The position numbers were made by a program, and so were the translations under genes. From positions 248,001 through 312,000 of the forward strand of contig JACGCN010000047.1 of assembly GCA_014905825.1 (NCBI GenBank): DNA of 64,000 bases, written 5' to 3'. Source of the DNA: Lyophyllum atratum (taxonomy: Eukaryota > Basidiomycota > Agaricomycetes > Agaricales > Lyophyllaceae). Under the pieces are notes generated by a model. That model saw nothing but the letters and a program-made list of their open reading frames with translations. It did not search any database and was not told the origin of the DNA. Below, in pieces: positions 36,429 to 49,935 of the stretch (positions are counted from its first letter, which is position 1; each line of letters starts with the position of its first letter).

Positions 36429-37397
36429 TAGTGGTCGAAGACCGCATTGCCACGGGTATGCAGACTAATTTCTTCTACATCTCGCCGATTCCTGACTTCC
36501 ATGAGTAGGAGGATCTGCAAAAGCTGCAGGCGAGCTTATTGCGAAACAACAACACAGGAATACCTTTCTATCATCGAATTGACATTGTTTAGGAGTGGGT
36601 GACCGTTAATATACAGTATCCTGTTCGAGTCTTTTGCCAGTGGTATATGCCCTGTACTGGAGGCCTCTGAGTGGTCCTCCAACACCATCATCACTTGGTT
36701 AGTCAGCCCTTGTTCTGCATAATCCACCACAAATCCACCATATCCATAAGCACCCCGCCAGCTTTCTGCGGCATAAGGACCAGGGCGACATCACTGAGGT
36801 CCCCGGCCGCTTCCAATTAATGACAAGGTTATCATCGCCGATGACAAGCAAGTACCGAGCTGCAGATGCTGCCTAGTATGCGTTAAGAAGTTTTTCTAAG
36901 GATGTGTGGTCGCCCCGGTGGACCACAAGCTACACGTTTCGTAAGTCCATGTGCGATTTGAATTTATCATCCTCTCAGTTCAGATATCTGTTGATGAACG
37001 CTTCCTGACTCAACCACTGTAGACGCTTGAAAATCCCCCGATCTCAGCGGATCATACGAACAAGGAAACATGGGATATAACCCTGCCTACTGCAGGGATG
37101 TGACTCACTGTGCTCTCCTCCATGATGAATACTATATACCTCGTAAGAGGTGCGCTAGAATCCAGACCGTGCAGGAATAACAGGCTGACGTCCACGATTG
37201 AAGGTTTAAGACTTGATTGGGACACAGACGACTGGTATGATACCAGCTGATACCAGCTTTTGAGATTTGACGGGTACTGATTGTAATAATGTAGGGTCAG
37301 CGTCACCGGGATTCCTAGTGATCCACCCCTCAATGTGCTAGGCATTGTACTGTCCTTCGAAATAGGTCATGAGCGTGGGATTTGACTTGTAAAAGAC
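36429..37397. other. Intergenic, no remnant of the missing HSP104 half seen
   Basis: Searching all frames for the second ATPase domain (GxSGTGKT, IDEIEKA, ARPLNR blocks) found nothing. Short frames occur on both strands without recognisable content. Confidence 0.4.
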
Positions 37398-38063
37398 ATG
37401 GTCGCTAGAGATAGCCGCTTACTTCAAAACGCTTCCTGTCTCCAAACGGCCCACCGCGATCCTCTCGTCTCCATCCTGTACGAGTCGTGCTCCAACCTCA
37501 CTGTATCATCGATTAACACATTCGAATTAGATCGCTGTCTCCAGACCATACAGCCCACAGCCCAGGTTCTGGGCTTACCGGTCTTTACCGATCACGGTAA
37601 AGTTCTTTAATCTTCCCATCATCACGCATCACGCTGGCTCTCAACCTATGAAGGGCTTTCGGAGTGGTGATCTACCGTGAAGACCGACGGCACTTTGTAT
37701 ACATGCTTCCCCGTAGCTGAGGATGTGCTTCCCTTCGTCTCAGAAGTAGATCCAACCTGGATCTCAGTCACGGCCCCTGATCGGAAGGGAGAGACGCAAC
37801 GCGATCTGTATGATCGCTGCATAAGATTCTCTTCGGGCCTTCTTTCCAAGATCGAATCCGAGGCAATATCGGAAAGACATACACATATCATACTGGTTGG
37901 GCATGTGGCGCCATTGATAGCACTCATACGAGTCTTGTTGGGCAATACTTCACAGCCGATGCGGCTTGGCTGCTCCTCGATCACTACCTTACGAAAGACA
38001 GTGCCCGATAAATGGGAAGCTGTCAGCATAGGAAGCGGTGGGCATCTGGCAAAGGCGCTCTGA
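37398..38063 (+). pseudogene. Histidine-phosphatase (phosphoglycerate-mutase-like) relic
   Basis: Remains of a histidine-phosphatase superfamily protein of the kind related to TFIIIC tau55/Sfc7. Still readable: VARDSRLLQ where the family has VARHGFRL; RDPLVS; RCLQTIQPTAQVLGLPVFTDHG; after an intron (about 37593-37657) GLSEW-stop-STV where GLSEWYSP is expected; then VDPTWISVTAPDRKGETQRDLYDRC and VGHVAPLIALIRVLLG, which holds the second histidine. The first catalytic His of the RHG motif has become Asp and its Gly has become Ser, and a TGA interrupts the LSEW block, so the gene is dead by two criteria. It shares orientation with the HSP104 relic 1 kb upstream. Confidence 0.68.
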
Positions 38064-38464
38064 ATGATTGGGGTTTTGACGCCATGGGGCATGTTTAGTC
38101 TTACGTACTATACGCTGATATGCGCATTGCGGCATATCCTCGAAACTCAGACCTCGTGGCTTTAGATATCTCAATATATTGATCCTTGTGGAAAGAGTAT
38201 GTGTAGGGCACAGACTGCCATTCCCCCGTCCACATCCTTTCGTACACCTCACAACAAATAGGCAAAGGTTTCAACCCATTTATTCGGTGGTGTTACAAAC
38301 AGGCGATACGTTACAAACTTCAAGCTATAAATTGCAGAACCAAAAGAGCCGGGCGCAATGATGGAGTAATTCGGGCTCGATAGCCCTTGCTACATGTCTA
38401 ACGATCACTGGAATTCGGGTCGAAGCTCGTTGTACGAGGGGCAGAGATTCCTAATTGGTTTGCG

Positions 38465-41400
38465 TCAGCGACCATCGCCATCAGTCGAATCAGGCATGTC
38501 TACGTACAGCCAGTCATCGGGGGTAATTTGTGCTTGGGGGCCAGAAATGTTATCGGAAGGACGCTCGCCGAATACGACAGCCAATCCAGCCTCTAAATGC
38601 CAGTCGATGTGGCTAAAATTTCATAAATATGCGCAAAACTTGAGCACTGGCCCTAGAGGATGCTCACCAGTGCAGGAACCAAGCGCCGGGGTTGTCCTGT
38701 AAACGACGTTTCTTTTAGAGGGGTGAAATTCATCAGAACGGGATACATACACTGAAGAAGCGGAAGGTCATGTTTCCACCGGTAACTGGAAGAGAACCAC
38801 GTTCAGACGTTGCAAGTAATAGACGCAAGGCAGAAACATACCGGCAACGACGTCTCGTCTAGGGGGGTTGACGAAGTTAAGCACGTCGGAATTGGATGTG
38901 CGAACGATATCGAAAGCATGGCCGTGCACTGTATACTCATGTTATAGATATGTGGAGGAATTTTTTAGAGACTACTTACAGTGGAATGGATGGGCTGTGA
39001 AATAACAATGAGTGCTAGCTACTTTCGGATCGACAGGTGTACTTACAACCCGTTCCTGGAATTGAGATTTCGACGAGCTTGTTAGGCGGCAAGATGAAGA
39101 CCTTTCGGACTAGTTTAGTAATTCGCATGCTATCAGGAGAGCTAGACGTACTTGTTCCTAAAATTCAAATGAGTGCTGTGCTAAGAGGTAATAACTGAGA
39201 AGTCTTACTGAGGGCAAGAGATCCTGGGGAGCTTGAGCACCGCTGAGGAGTTGAAGTAAAACTGGTAAGGGGGGAGAGAGGTAGGAGACGCCGTTTATAT
39301 CAAAGAAGGGAGGGTTTGGCTGCAGGAAATGAACATCGAATCATTCTAAATAGACTGGAAACATCTTACTTGAGCAATATTGAGGGTGATCGCAATATCT
39401 GCAGGACCACTTCCGAGCTACGAGGATGGTTAGATAGGAATCAAGGAAGCCGGAAGGACGGCTTACTTTGCCGGGGCCCTCTTGTCTGATGGGCTATGGT
39501 CGAAGAACGGTGAGTTGGGATGCAGGTACAACATTTCCTTTGCACTCACGTGCATGTCGCCTTCAACAAGTTTCTTGCCAGGAACGTTAACGGTGGTAGG
39601 CTCAACAGCAGGAGCGCCTTTGTAACGGAGAATAGCAAGGGAGAGCGCTGGGTTGACTATGGGTACGGGGGTCAGTAAACCAATAAGGGGTGTAACGATG
39701 CAGTCAATTCACAGTTAGGGTTAGCCGCAGGGCTTCCGCCAGTCGGGCTAGAGCGAAAGTGTTAGCCTGAAATGCACTTTTTCAAAATAGATGGAACGGA
39801 CAAGCCACGGATCCAGTAGTTCCCGACCGTTTGATTGGCATTTAGAATAACTGAAACACGTTGCGCTAAGAGAGAGATTTTATTATTTGAGGCTATCTGT
39901 AAGAATTTGGCAGTACTCACCAGCAAATATGTCGAAGTTCTGAACTGGGACGGGGTCGTGCTCGATGCCATCAAACTCCATGACATCTGAAAGAGCTGGT
40001 AAGACGAGTCGCTTGCTAGAGAGAGAGAAAATGCGCACCCATGGTGTGATTGTCAACCGAGAAAGTAAAAAAAGGTCGGCAGGCTATGGAAAAGACGCGG
40101 AGCCTGAGGCAACATTTAGTCGGACTGCAGGGTAACGAGCTATCAATCATCTCACCTGTAACGCTTTCCTTTGACGACGTTCACAACAGCAAACGGAACG
40201 AGTGGCCCTCCATTATACCGTCCGACACCGTTGATCAGACTGGAGTCAGGGATGCTAAAGGAGAATTGAAGCGAGATACAGGCTCACAACAGTAAATTTA
40301 CTTACGGAACGGCCCCCGTCTGGAAGAAATTGTTCTGCGCGTCTGGAGCAAACGAGTGGTACCTGAGCTCTTGTAAGCCAAGACTATATCTGCGCCATAA
40401 GTGTCGAATAATACCAGTCCGCAAGGGTGATAATGGTGCTGGCTGGAATGCGGATTAAGACTTGCTAAGTCGATTAAAGATATCAATGCGCTTACCATCA
40501 TCAACATCGTACAAGTACTTCAGAGGATCATTGGGATCTAATATTTAATCAGTACTGCAAGCCGCGAAAGCATACGAAGAGATATTCACCGTAGACGGGG
40601 AAAACTCCTCGAAGGCCGTCGCAGTACTGGGTAGAGAGATGGGAATGATACCTGCGATGAAGGGCTTTTTAGATCGCTGAACTCTCCGAAAGATGATGCT
40701 CATTACTTACCAGAAATTTCCCGTTTGCCCAGCTGTATCGAAGTCGTCTAAATCAGGGTAAGGAAAAGGTTGAATAATATGATATATTGAGAAGCTTCAC
40801 AGAGGAATGTCGAGTTGCTGAAGAGTACATCGGTTAGGTGAGCGTTAGGTTGTGTAGTTTGAAAGCCTTGCTTACGGGGCGATGGGGCACTGATTTTGTG
40901 GCCGTTATAATTATTGTAGTACACTTTCTGGGTAAGCTGGATTATACGTACCTGATTCACAAACCTATAGATGGATTAGCCAACCACACAACAATACTTT
41001 GCGGCGCAACACTTACGAAGGCCCGTCCATGCCTGAAGTTCGGGCTTGGAAGAAACCATGCCAATGCTAGGTGATTCAAGCCAAGTTTTATAAAACTCTT
41101 CAAAACCACTGTAAGAGAGAATGGCGCACGATAGAAGTGCTCCGCCGCATGTTCGGATTGCTTAGTTTGTTGTTGGTCCTGATCTTGATGGATTATTCAG
41201 TTTCTAAAACAACATGAATTTCATATTACGTCCGTACCTGTACACGGTCACCCTTGCTTACGGCGACAACTGTATGCACCTTGAATTAAACCCTGCCGCT
41301 TGAGACACCCTATGCGAACTTACCTGGACCTGGGAATATCCCATTGACTGCGATAGCGCTAAGCGTCGTTTTAGTAATTACCAAACGAGGAAGCCATAAG

Positions 41401-41531
41401 ATTGCTTACTCTCGCTTAAAACCATCGGGGGCAAGCTGAGTGTTGACGATATCGAAAGTGAACTTCCTCACGACAGCGAAGGCTGTTGGGAGAAGCGCAA
41501 GTGCCAGGAGATTGACGGACAACCGCACCAT
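38465..41531 (-). CDS. Secreted laccase (multicopper oxidase)
   Basis: Extracellular benzenediol:oxygen oxidoreductase acting on phenols, lignin-derived aromatics or pigments. Highly intron-rich, about 520 residues. A hydrophobic signal peptide MVRLSVNLLALALLPTAFA precedes the mature start VVRKFTFDIVNTQLAPDGF. Copper ligands are complete once introns are removed: L1 HWHGFFQARTSGMDGPS (about 41040-41090), L2 WYHSHLSTQYCDGLRG (about 40610-40640), L3 HPFHLHGHAFDIVR (about 38910-39000) and L4 HCHIDWHLEAGLAVVFGE (about 38560-38680, with an intron inside the Cys codon). The residue ten after the type-1 copper Cys is Leu, the medium-potential class. The stop is at 38465-38467. Upstream (41532-43013) no other gene is recognised. 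Confidence 0.95.
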
Positions 41532-43013
41532 GCTGAAAGCCGCGTGGAAGGGGATGAAGATAAAAGCCACAATCTCTTTGACTTTTAAAGGACCTCCTCT
41601 GTGAATGAGATAGTTTCCTGGAAGATTGACTGAACAATCGTGAGGCATTTTCCACGGTGAGCTTAGAGCCCATTATGCTCGGCCTTGCCAAGAAATGAAT
41701 ACTTGCAATTGCAGAGACGTCATTTTGCAAAACTCACAGAGGCTCCGGATGGCAAGTTGGTTCGAGCCTATCGAGCAACCTATATTGCACTTTACGCTAG
41801 ATACCGTTACGGCAGATAGTATGCCTTGGCGTGCAAATGTTCCCAACAGACTTGTGAGTCCAGCGCGCTGGCTGGGTGGTGAATGCCACGCGGTACCGCG
41901 AAACGTCTTGACCCACCTTCGACCGCCACAAAACATCGCGATCGGTACCTCAATGTCTGACATGAGACAATGATCAGGCTTTGCAAAAACCCTTGCATAA
42001 TTGGTAGAAGAGCTGTGAGAGTCGCTAACTGTGGCTAAACCTCCTCCGACCACGTCGTATTTGCGAGCGACCATATGGCGAGTTCCATAACTATCTAGAG
42101 CGAAGTTGGCAACTCAGTATAGACAGACACGTTGAACCAATAAGGAGCTAACCACTAGACGGCGTTCCCGTGTCTCGGTGCCGCGAGGTCAGCGTGAGGT
42201 TGTAATAGAAGCCATCGCGACAATAGAATCCATCACAGGTCAAAGGCAAGGATGAGATATCATATCTAGATGTCAGCAAACAACATATTTCTTTCAAGGA
42301 TTTGCATGATCTGACTCGAGTAGAGGACGATGACACGCGCGGGATGTCAGGGGATGTCGTATGGGCTTGGAAGAACGAGAATAACCAAGCCTTTACCAGT
42401 TTCTTCCGAGTCTTTGCCAAGGAGTTCTGATCATAGGGTTCGCGGGAACCTGGGATTCTCCGGGTTTACCCTGGGAAAAGGATGGGATAATGACTCCGAG
42501 TCCCACTGCAAAGATAATCTGGAGTCCCGTCGCTAGCAGGCTGTATCATGTTTCCCCAAAGGTCCACAGAAACCCTGCAAAGTCCTAGGCTCCTGGTATC
42601 AGAAAGCAAATCCCGGATGCGCACCTGTGGTCCACAGGTGCTTGCGGGACATCACATGACGACAGCGAAACTCAAGCTTGACAGTGAGTGGAGAGGCGCA
42701 ATCTGAGTGAGCTCCTGCCGTCCCGTCGGAGAGGTAGTCCCAAGGTAGTCCTGGCCTCTACGGTACGGTGCCGCACCCGTGCTCACGGTGCCGTGTGCAG
42801 CCTCCGCCGAAGTCTTATTAGTTAGAAGAATGAAGGGAAGTCGTTTATGTTTCATTATCCAGTAGCTACCCGTATAAGTTGAGGATTCCTGGTTGGCATG
42901 ATAAACCGTGCTTATTTTGGATTTACAGGAATGAGGGCAATTGAGACTAGTTGCCCAGATCAGATTATGACTATAGCTAGAAGAGATTCAACGGTACACA
43001 TGACCGCCAGTTT
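41532..43013. other. Intergenic between laccase and ABC transporter, no gene recognised
   Basis: Laccase promoter side and the ABC transporter 3' flank. A minus-strand frame at 41673-42074 contains YDVVGGG, loosely like the start of a GMC oxidoreductase, but nothing else of that family follows. Confidence 0.4.
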
Positions 43014-46000
43014 CTAGTGGTGGTCAATATGCGATGTGATATCGGCCCAAGTAATTCCACTTTTCTCGCAGAGCCCACGGAAAAATCCATCAGTGCGCCC
43101 GAACAGATTCAACGGCGAGTCAAACTCCTGCAAAATTACCTTGAGGATATGGTAACGATACGAACACTTTAATGGCTTACTGCGATAGTTCCCGCGTCTA
43201 GGACCAGGATTCGGTCATAGTGTATTATAGTTCGCAGCCGATCTTCCAGAAAAGAGGACGCTTCAGCGGGGAATATTTTCATACCGAGGAGCACAACCAC
43301 GTACGCGCAATGCAAATAAGCGTGCGATCGCCAAAGTGATCGTGTATGGTGGCTTGAATCTTTTTGTCTGTTTCGAGATCCACTGACGCGCTGAAAATTG
43401 ATAATCATCAACATTTGAGTTAATGCGTATCCCTAGGAATAACTCACGTAGCTTCATCCAAAATTACCACTCTGGCATCTTTGACAAGCGCACGAGCAAG
43501 GCTCAACAGTGACCTCTGTCCGACGCTCATATTTGAACCATCGGGCTCGATAATGGTATCTAGAGTGATCTTCCTTCGAGGAATACTGGAACTAGCGCTG
43601 TCTGGACTTGAAGGTCGTGATTCGACTAAGAACGAACGGCGGAGTGCGTCCCACAAACGAGCATCATCGTATACGGAGAAGGGGTCAAGGGCTGTCCTGA
43701 CGGTCCCTGTATTACGAGTGAGTAATTGTAAGTCATCGTAAGTCCAACTGAGCTCTAAGAGCGTACCGCTGAATAACGTTGGCTATTTCACATTCAATGC
43801 TCTTGTGCTACTCCAAAAACGAGATAACACTTACCTCCTGAGGGATGATTGAAATGTTAGAACGCAAATCTTTCAACCCAATCTTTCCGATGTCGGTGCT
43901 GTGCGTCGTGATCAGAGTAAATACGCGCTTGATCGTCGAGCATCCTTACCCGTCAATAATAACAGTACCAGAATATTCCACGAGTCTAAGCAGAGTCAAA
44001 GCCAGCGACGACTTGCCCGCGCCGGTTCTTCCGACTACCCCTATCTTCTCTCCTCCCCTTATATGCATTGAGAGCCCACGAAGGACCTTTGGCAATCCAG
44101 GCCTATAGCTCATAGAAACTTGTTTGAACTCTATGTCACCGCGCTGCGGCCAATCCAGAGGAGGTTTTTGGTCTGGAATTTCGAAAGGTCCTTCCTGGTC
44201 AATGAGATCGGTGCGACTGTAATGAACGACTGATAGCTTGGTTAAGTGATAGCTTCAGTGCGTAGCGCGACGTAGCTTACCTCTTTCAACAGCGTTCATG
44301 TAATTCTTTACATATGTAGGAAGTAAGCAGACGGTCGACTCTGCTAGAGAGGAATACAGACCTCGACTTCCGCGGTTTGCCGCGTAAGCATGCCACAGAG
44401 TTGCGTCAGGGTAGCTGGATGTTGGATGACACTGAGGCTACAATTTAAAGGTGGAAATATTCGGATAGCTTACTGGTATATGTGAGGACCAAACCAACTT
44501 GAGCAGGGCTGATCCCGGATACGCCAGCAACAGCAAATATGGCCACCTGCTGAACGTAAGTATGATATCACGGATTCTAGCATGCCATAGCGCACAAGAA
44601 AGACGAGACCGGCACCGCAGAAATCAAGACGTATAGCAAGCCATCTGGAGAAAACGAGGCTTGACTGTGTTCGTCGCATAAAAGGTTAACTTTCTCACCT
44701 TTGATTAGTGACTGTGAGGAAGAGCGCCCGATTTTCAAGATCGATGTATGACGTATTATCCCTCACAAAACGGGAGATTTCGCCATAACTACGAATCGTC
44801 GGAAGACCTTGAGGTGGCTCAATGTCAGATGTGTGTTTCGGACCGGCCGAAGCTATGGCTCACCCGTCAAGGATTCCGAAAAGTGAGCATACAGAACGGA
44901 GCGTAGCATGGCATCTAAAGTGCATAAGTTTTAGAATGATGAATGGTGGACATTCATTCTCATTTGTTTTACCAAGACGTTTCACTTCTCTTGCGCTTGC
45001 TCGATAGAATGCAGCAAAATACTGGTACGCGAACGAGATGGCCACGGCCACAATGACTGGGAAGAATCATTGACAGAATGCTTTTATAGTATAAATTACG
45101 ACTCACTAAAGTAGGGCTCAATGACTGAGATAATCAGGACAGCTCCGAGCACATTGGAAAGTGTGAGTACAACTGTGAGGAGGTTAACAGAGGTAATACG
45201 GATGCAAACGAAGACCCGCCCACGTAATCTCATAGACACTAATTGAGCCACAAGCAGTTAACATCCATCACTTGGGACATATACATTACTTGCCTGGCAA
45301 TTGGTTATCGATAGCTACGGTGGAAGTGTCAAATCACGACCTTTCTACAACAATATGGAGATCTCACTGTCAATATCCTTCCCAAAGACACCCAAGATGC
45401 GGCCGACAGGCTTCAGAAGCGCCTTAGTAGGAATACAAAATCTTTGACATCTGACTTACTGTAGTGTCGAAAAACGACATCTTTGCGTGGAAAATATTTC
45501 GAACAGAGTCGTGGTGGAGATTTCGCGATACCAACCAAGATACGATGTCCATAGCAACACCTCTGTCAGGTTTATTGTGAGATATGTGAACAGACGCGAC
45601 TCAAGATGACATACAAAGCAAAAGTGAACAGCGCTTGAGACAATCCCAAGCCTGCATAAAGGCCTTGATAGAAGGAAAAGGGTTGGTCGAAAGCGCTGAT
45701 GCCATTAGATAGTCAGGGATAGAACAAGCAAAAAAAACCATAACAGGACTGACTTAGATTGCCACCAAACCAAAGTGTACGAATTCATGATTTGGCTTCC
45801 TTGCATCAGGAGGATAGCAAGCAACAGAAATGGGCCTGTAACATATCCGCGGCCGGCGACAAGGTAAGTCCAGTACACTGTTTGGGAGCAAATGAGTAGT
45901 CAATTCGATGGCAGATGAAGGGACCTCACCCTTCCAGGAGACGGAACCTGTGGTCCTGCGTTCGTTCACAATGAGCTTCCCCGCAAGTTTGTTGGCTGCC

Positions 46001-49000
46001 TTGTTGTTTTGCGACTTGGCTGACTTCATCCTGATTTCATCCATAGCACTCATCGCCGAAGGCTCCGACTTTGCAGTCGACAAAGATTCAGAATCATACC
46101 CTCCGAACTCTTTGTCCAGCCTTGCAAATTCGCCGTTCATCGCCACCAACTTATCGTATGTTCCATGCTCCGAAATGTGTCCGTCATCTAATGTATAGAT
46201 GTAGTCGCAGTATGAGAGGAAATGAAGGGCGTGAGTGACCAGGATGACAGATTTGCCTTGGTTGCGAAGAGCACCAATGATAGCTTCGTGGAAGAGAGCC
46301 TTCCCGACATGGGCATCAACTACCAGAAGTGAAGTAGAAGAGCGTTATTAGAAGTCATGAAAGTCCGGTGCGGGGTAATTACCGGCAGATAAAGGATCAT
46401 CCAGGATTACAATATCGGCATTATAGAATAGCGCTCTAGCTATGCTGACCTAGAGTTCACCATGATGGATGATAAAAGCAGTAAGCGTAAATGAAGACTT
46501 ACTCTCTGCTTTTGACCTCCACTCAGGTTGATACCTTTTTCGCCAATCTGTTTAAACATGGATAAGCTCCAGTCGATGGTAACCAGGTACAAATTTGGCG
46601 AATACCTCCGTTAAGTCACCATCAGGAAGTAGTTGCAGATCCGGAAGGAGGCAGGACTCATTGATGACTCGCCAATATCGATCTTCGTCGAAAGCTTGTC
46701 CGAAGAGAATGTTGTCCCTCTATTTCGGCGTCAGACCACAATCATGATCGCCGCTGGGATGCAAGACATACCAATGACGCATTCTGAATCCAGGCAGTTT
46801 GTGGACAATATGCCACCCGGCCACCGAACGAGAATTTTCCGCCAGCATGACGCATTTCACCAATTAACCCTTGCAAAAGACTTGACTTTCCGGAGCCTAC
46901 TGGGCCTACAATGGCCACAAGAGCCCCCCGACGCACATGGATATTTATATTGCGAACTTTGAAAGGTGTGGCGTGGTGTGAATCAGACGAGGACGGCTTC
47001 CCTATCGGCTGGTCCACAAACGACTCCCATTCAAACGTGACGTCGGTCGCCTCCAAAGCAAATTCTTGATCAGAATCAACTGGGAAAGCGACATCTTTCA
47101 TGACTTCGGCATGGAAAACCAGCGTAAGGCGAGCGAGAGCGTTGCGGGCGTCAGCAGTCGCGGATAAAGCACGGGGAAGGAACATCATTGGTTGCCGGAG
47201 AAGCTGCGAAGACGTTAGAGGAAGTTTCTAGACGGAGGGTAAAACTACCTGAAAGAGGCTGAGGGATGCGAAAATGACGGCAACATCGAAACCTTCTGTA
47301 ACTTTCGTATAAGTCACGAAGGCAAGGCTTGCTGCAAGGACTGGGATAGAATATGCAAATGCGGCACTGCGACCATGATCTGGTGAGTAGAATTGAGATG
47401 TAAATAGCCACATGGAATTACTTCGCAGATTGAGAGTTCTGAATTCGCCTTACTCCCTCGAGTTCGCTCTTCCTGGTATCATAAATCCCTGGAAGGATAG
47501 TCATCAGAATCGCTTTAATTAAGATCCGTCAATCCGGCCAATGAACGTACGACGTACGTTTCAAAAAAGGTACTTCGTAACAGAAATACTTGACGACCCG
47601 CATGGCGCCTGAATCGTGGGTCAGTCGTGTGGAGCGCTACATGGCCATTGACTATACCTAGGACCTCAAGGAGGATTTTCGCTCGCTGATCGGTATGTTT
47701 CATAGACTCCCGACGAATGCGGAAAACATAAGCCATGACTCGTTCTTGTATGGGAGCGACGCAAAGGAAAAGAGCAAAGCCAGCCAGTGCCGATGGACCC
47801 AGCTGTCAGGACAAACACTGTCAGACTACGAGACAAAGTGGGAAGGAAGAGATATCCACTTGGACGATGAGAATTATCAAACAAACGGTTACTTGAATGG
47901 GTGCAGTCCATCCTAGCGCAAATGAATCACTGGAATGAGAGAAATAGAGAACAAGAGGAGTTACCGGCATGCTAGCACTCTCTCGTTCATCAGCTACTCG
48001 GGATAAAGATGACCAGCTATACTTACAAACCATTGTGCGCAGGCGTCAATACGACTCACCTATGATGCAAGGTGAGATCAGGCGACAGGGTGTATACAAA
48101 CATACTCTAGACTCACATCGGTTGATACGTGATTGATCAAATCCGAATTTGACAGCGTCGTACGAGCTTTGCCGGTCAACTTCACCCCACGCTTGTAAAT
48201 AGAATTAATCAAAGCGGCTCTTGCAAGAACTCCGGTGGTCATCGCTCGCCAGAAAAACTGTTCACGTTGAGAAGTATGTCCCATGGGTTTGCGAAATGAG
48301 TTACCTGATGTTGAGCTACGCTAGCTGTGATCACCAAGAAGAAAAGACCTAAACCCATGGCTATTCCTCGCCCAACATGAGGAACTTCTGTTCCATCCTG
48401 CTTTGCAGCTGCCCGGGCTTTGGCAAAATTTATAATGGACTAGAATAACATGAGAAGACTTGGCTTTCGGTCGTACGCACGAATTCACCTTTACAACGAG
48501 TGGACCCATAAGTTGGGCTGTATCTCCAAAGACCTGCATTGTTAGGCTTAGTATAGGACACGCGTCTTAAGTCGGTGGCTAGAACCTTGAAAGCTCCCGC
48601 ACTCCAGAAAAAATAGCCGAAGGTATCGTTCAGAGCCCAGGCCAGACTGGGATGCCTGCGGCCCTCCGTATCTCGCCATTGCGTCTCGTAAGATGCAAGA
48701 TGCATCTGGAAATGTCGTCCGCGAGAAAGCGCCCCAACAGCCCACCGCAAACGCTTCATGAAGCCGGGTTTGACTTCCCCCCGTTCGAGCTTTTCGTTCC
48801 AGGAGGCGGCCTCTTTCGTCCTACGGTGCCAGGCCTCGTCCAGCTTCAGAGAGAGCGGGCCTACTTCGCGGGTTTCATCCATTTTCCACAGATCAGTGGC
48901 CTGTAAAGTCCTCTGATACCCAAGGACCTGGTGAAATTGTCCATTACAGTTCGATGATCTACATTTAAATTCAAAGCATTACCATCATAGGGGTCACCCA

Positions 49001-49366
49001 TGTATACGTCAACTGCGAGAATAACGATGCAGCCGCGAGAGGGATGACCTTGTAAGTTCTTGATGAATGTGACGCGCGTCATGGGAAGCAACTTTCACTT
49101 ACTGGAACATCCGAGAGCGTGTCGCGTGGGGGAGGCGGAGGGTCGCGTGGAGTCCTATTAACAAGGTCACTTCGATGAACATGACCGACACAAGTACCAA
49201 GGGCCTACCAGACTTGCCACCACTTTGTCCGAAACCTGGTGACTTCATTCCCGAGATCGAATTGAAGGCGGAAGGGTGGTGACTGTCCGTCGGCATACTC
49301 CTTAGAAGCTATAGTGTCTCCGTTGGATGAAGAATCAGACGTAGGACTATCTTTCGGGTCTGCCAT
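43014..49366 (-). CDS. ABCC-type (MRP/Yor1-like) ABC transporter
   Basis: Full-size exporter, TMD1-NBD1-TMD2-NBD2, with more than twenty introns. The N-terminus [17 protein letters not shown] leads into [19 protein letters not shown], then [21 protein letters not shown] and [20 protein letters not shown]1 has Walker [15 protein letters not shown] (about 46870-46905), signature LSGGQKQR (about 46501-46535) and Walker [15 protein letters not shown]2 has Walker [11 protein letters not shown] (about 44005-44040), a variant signature [14 protein letters not shown] (about 43485-43532) and Walker B VVILDEAT. The last exon ends ITSHIDHH. One intron (45239-45293) uses a GC donor. All inspected exons are open, so the gene looks intact. 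Divergent from NIS synthetase 1 with 569 bp between start codons, which allows co-regulation; the substrate is unknown. Confidence 0.92.
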
Positions 49367-49935
49367 GAAGTTCTCCAATAGCAGAGAATTGCAAAACAAT
49401 CAGCATCCGAGCCGCGCTTATGTAGGTCAGGTCTACTAAGCCAATTATCGGTGCGTGCGGCGTTCAAGTTGGGAGCATGGCGCGATATGGGCTTTCTCAT
49501 GTTTTCCAGGCAAGGGGCAAAGGTATTCGGGGATAAGGTGTGGGTTGTCAATTTCGAAACATTAACATTGAAATTCTCACGGTGCATTTATAACTCCATT
49601 GAACGTTTTTGGTCATCCTGCCAACAGGCCACTAGATCGGAGGCGAGCCATTCGTGCGGGTGGCATTTCCTTTGAAATCGACGCCTCGCGATATCTATGC
49701 ATGGGAGCGTAAAGAATACCTTTCTCCGGAAGTTCACCCCTTGCTTTCCACGAGATCGAAATCGAATCGGATCATCGGCAAAGACAACGAACACCTGCAA
49801 GTCTTCTTACGACTTCCAGTTTCCCCGGAACTCGCGTCACTAGTGAGAGAAAATTGGTGTATGCTATCCCAGCCTTAAAAAGAAGATTCGGCAGCTGATT
49901 GCGGCCTAGCCACCTAATCCGAGATTATCACAACC
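49367..49935. promoter_or_regulatory. Bidirectional promoter region between ABC transporter and NIS synthetase 1
   Basis: 569 bp with no supported gene. GATA-type cores occur: GGATAA at about 49530 and TTATCA (reverse of TGATAA) within the last dozen bases before the NIS1 ATG. None matches the extended iron-regulatory consensus. Confidence 0.35.

Noticed and set aside
36536..36730. Minus-strand frame after the HSP104 relic as a remnant of NBD2
   Set aside because: Neither strand shows Walker, IDEIEKA or ARPLNR blocks.
41673..42074. Possible GMC oxidoreductase start (YDVVGGG)
   Set aside because: Only the short glycine motif fits; no further family blocks or splice continuation.
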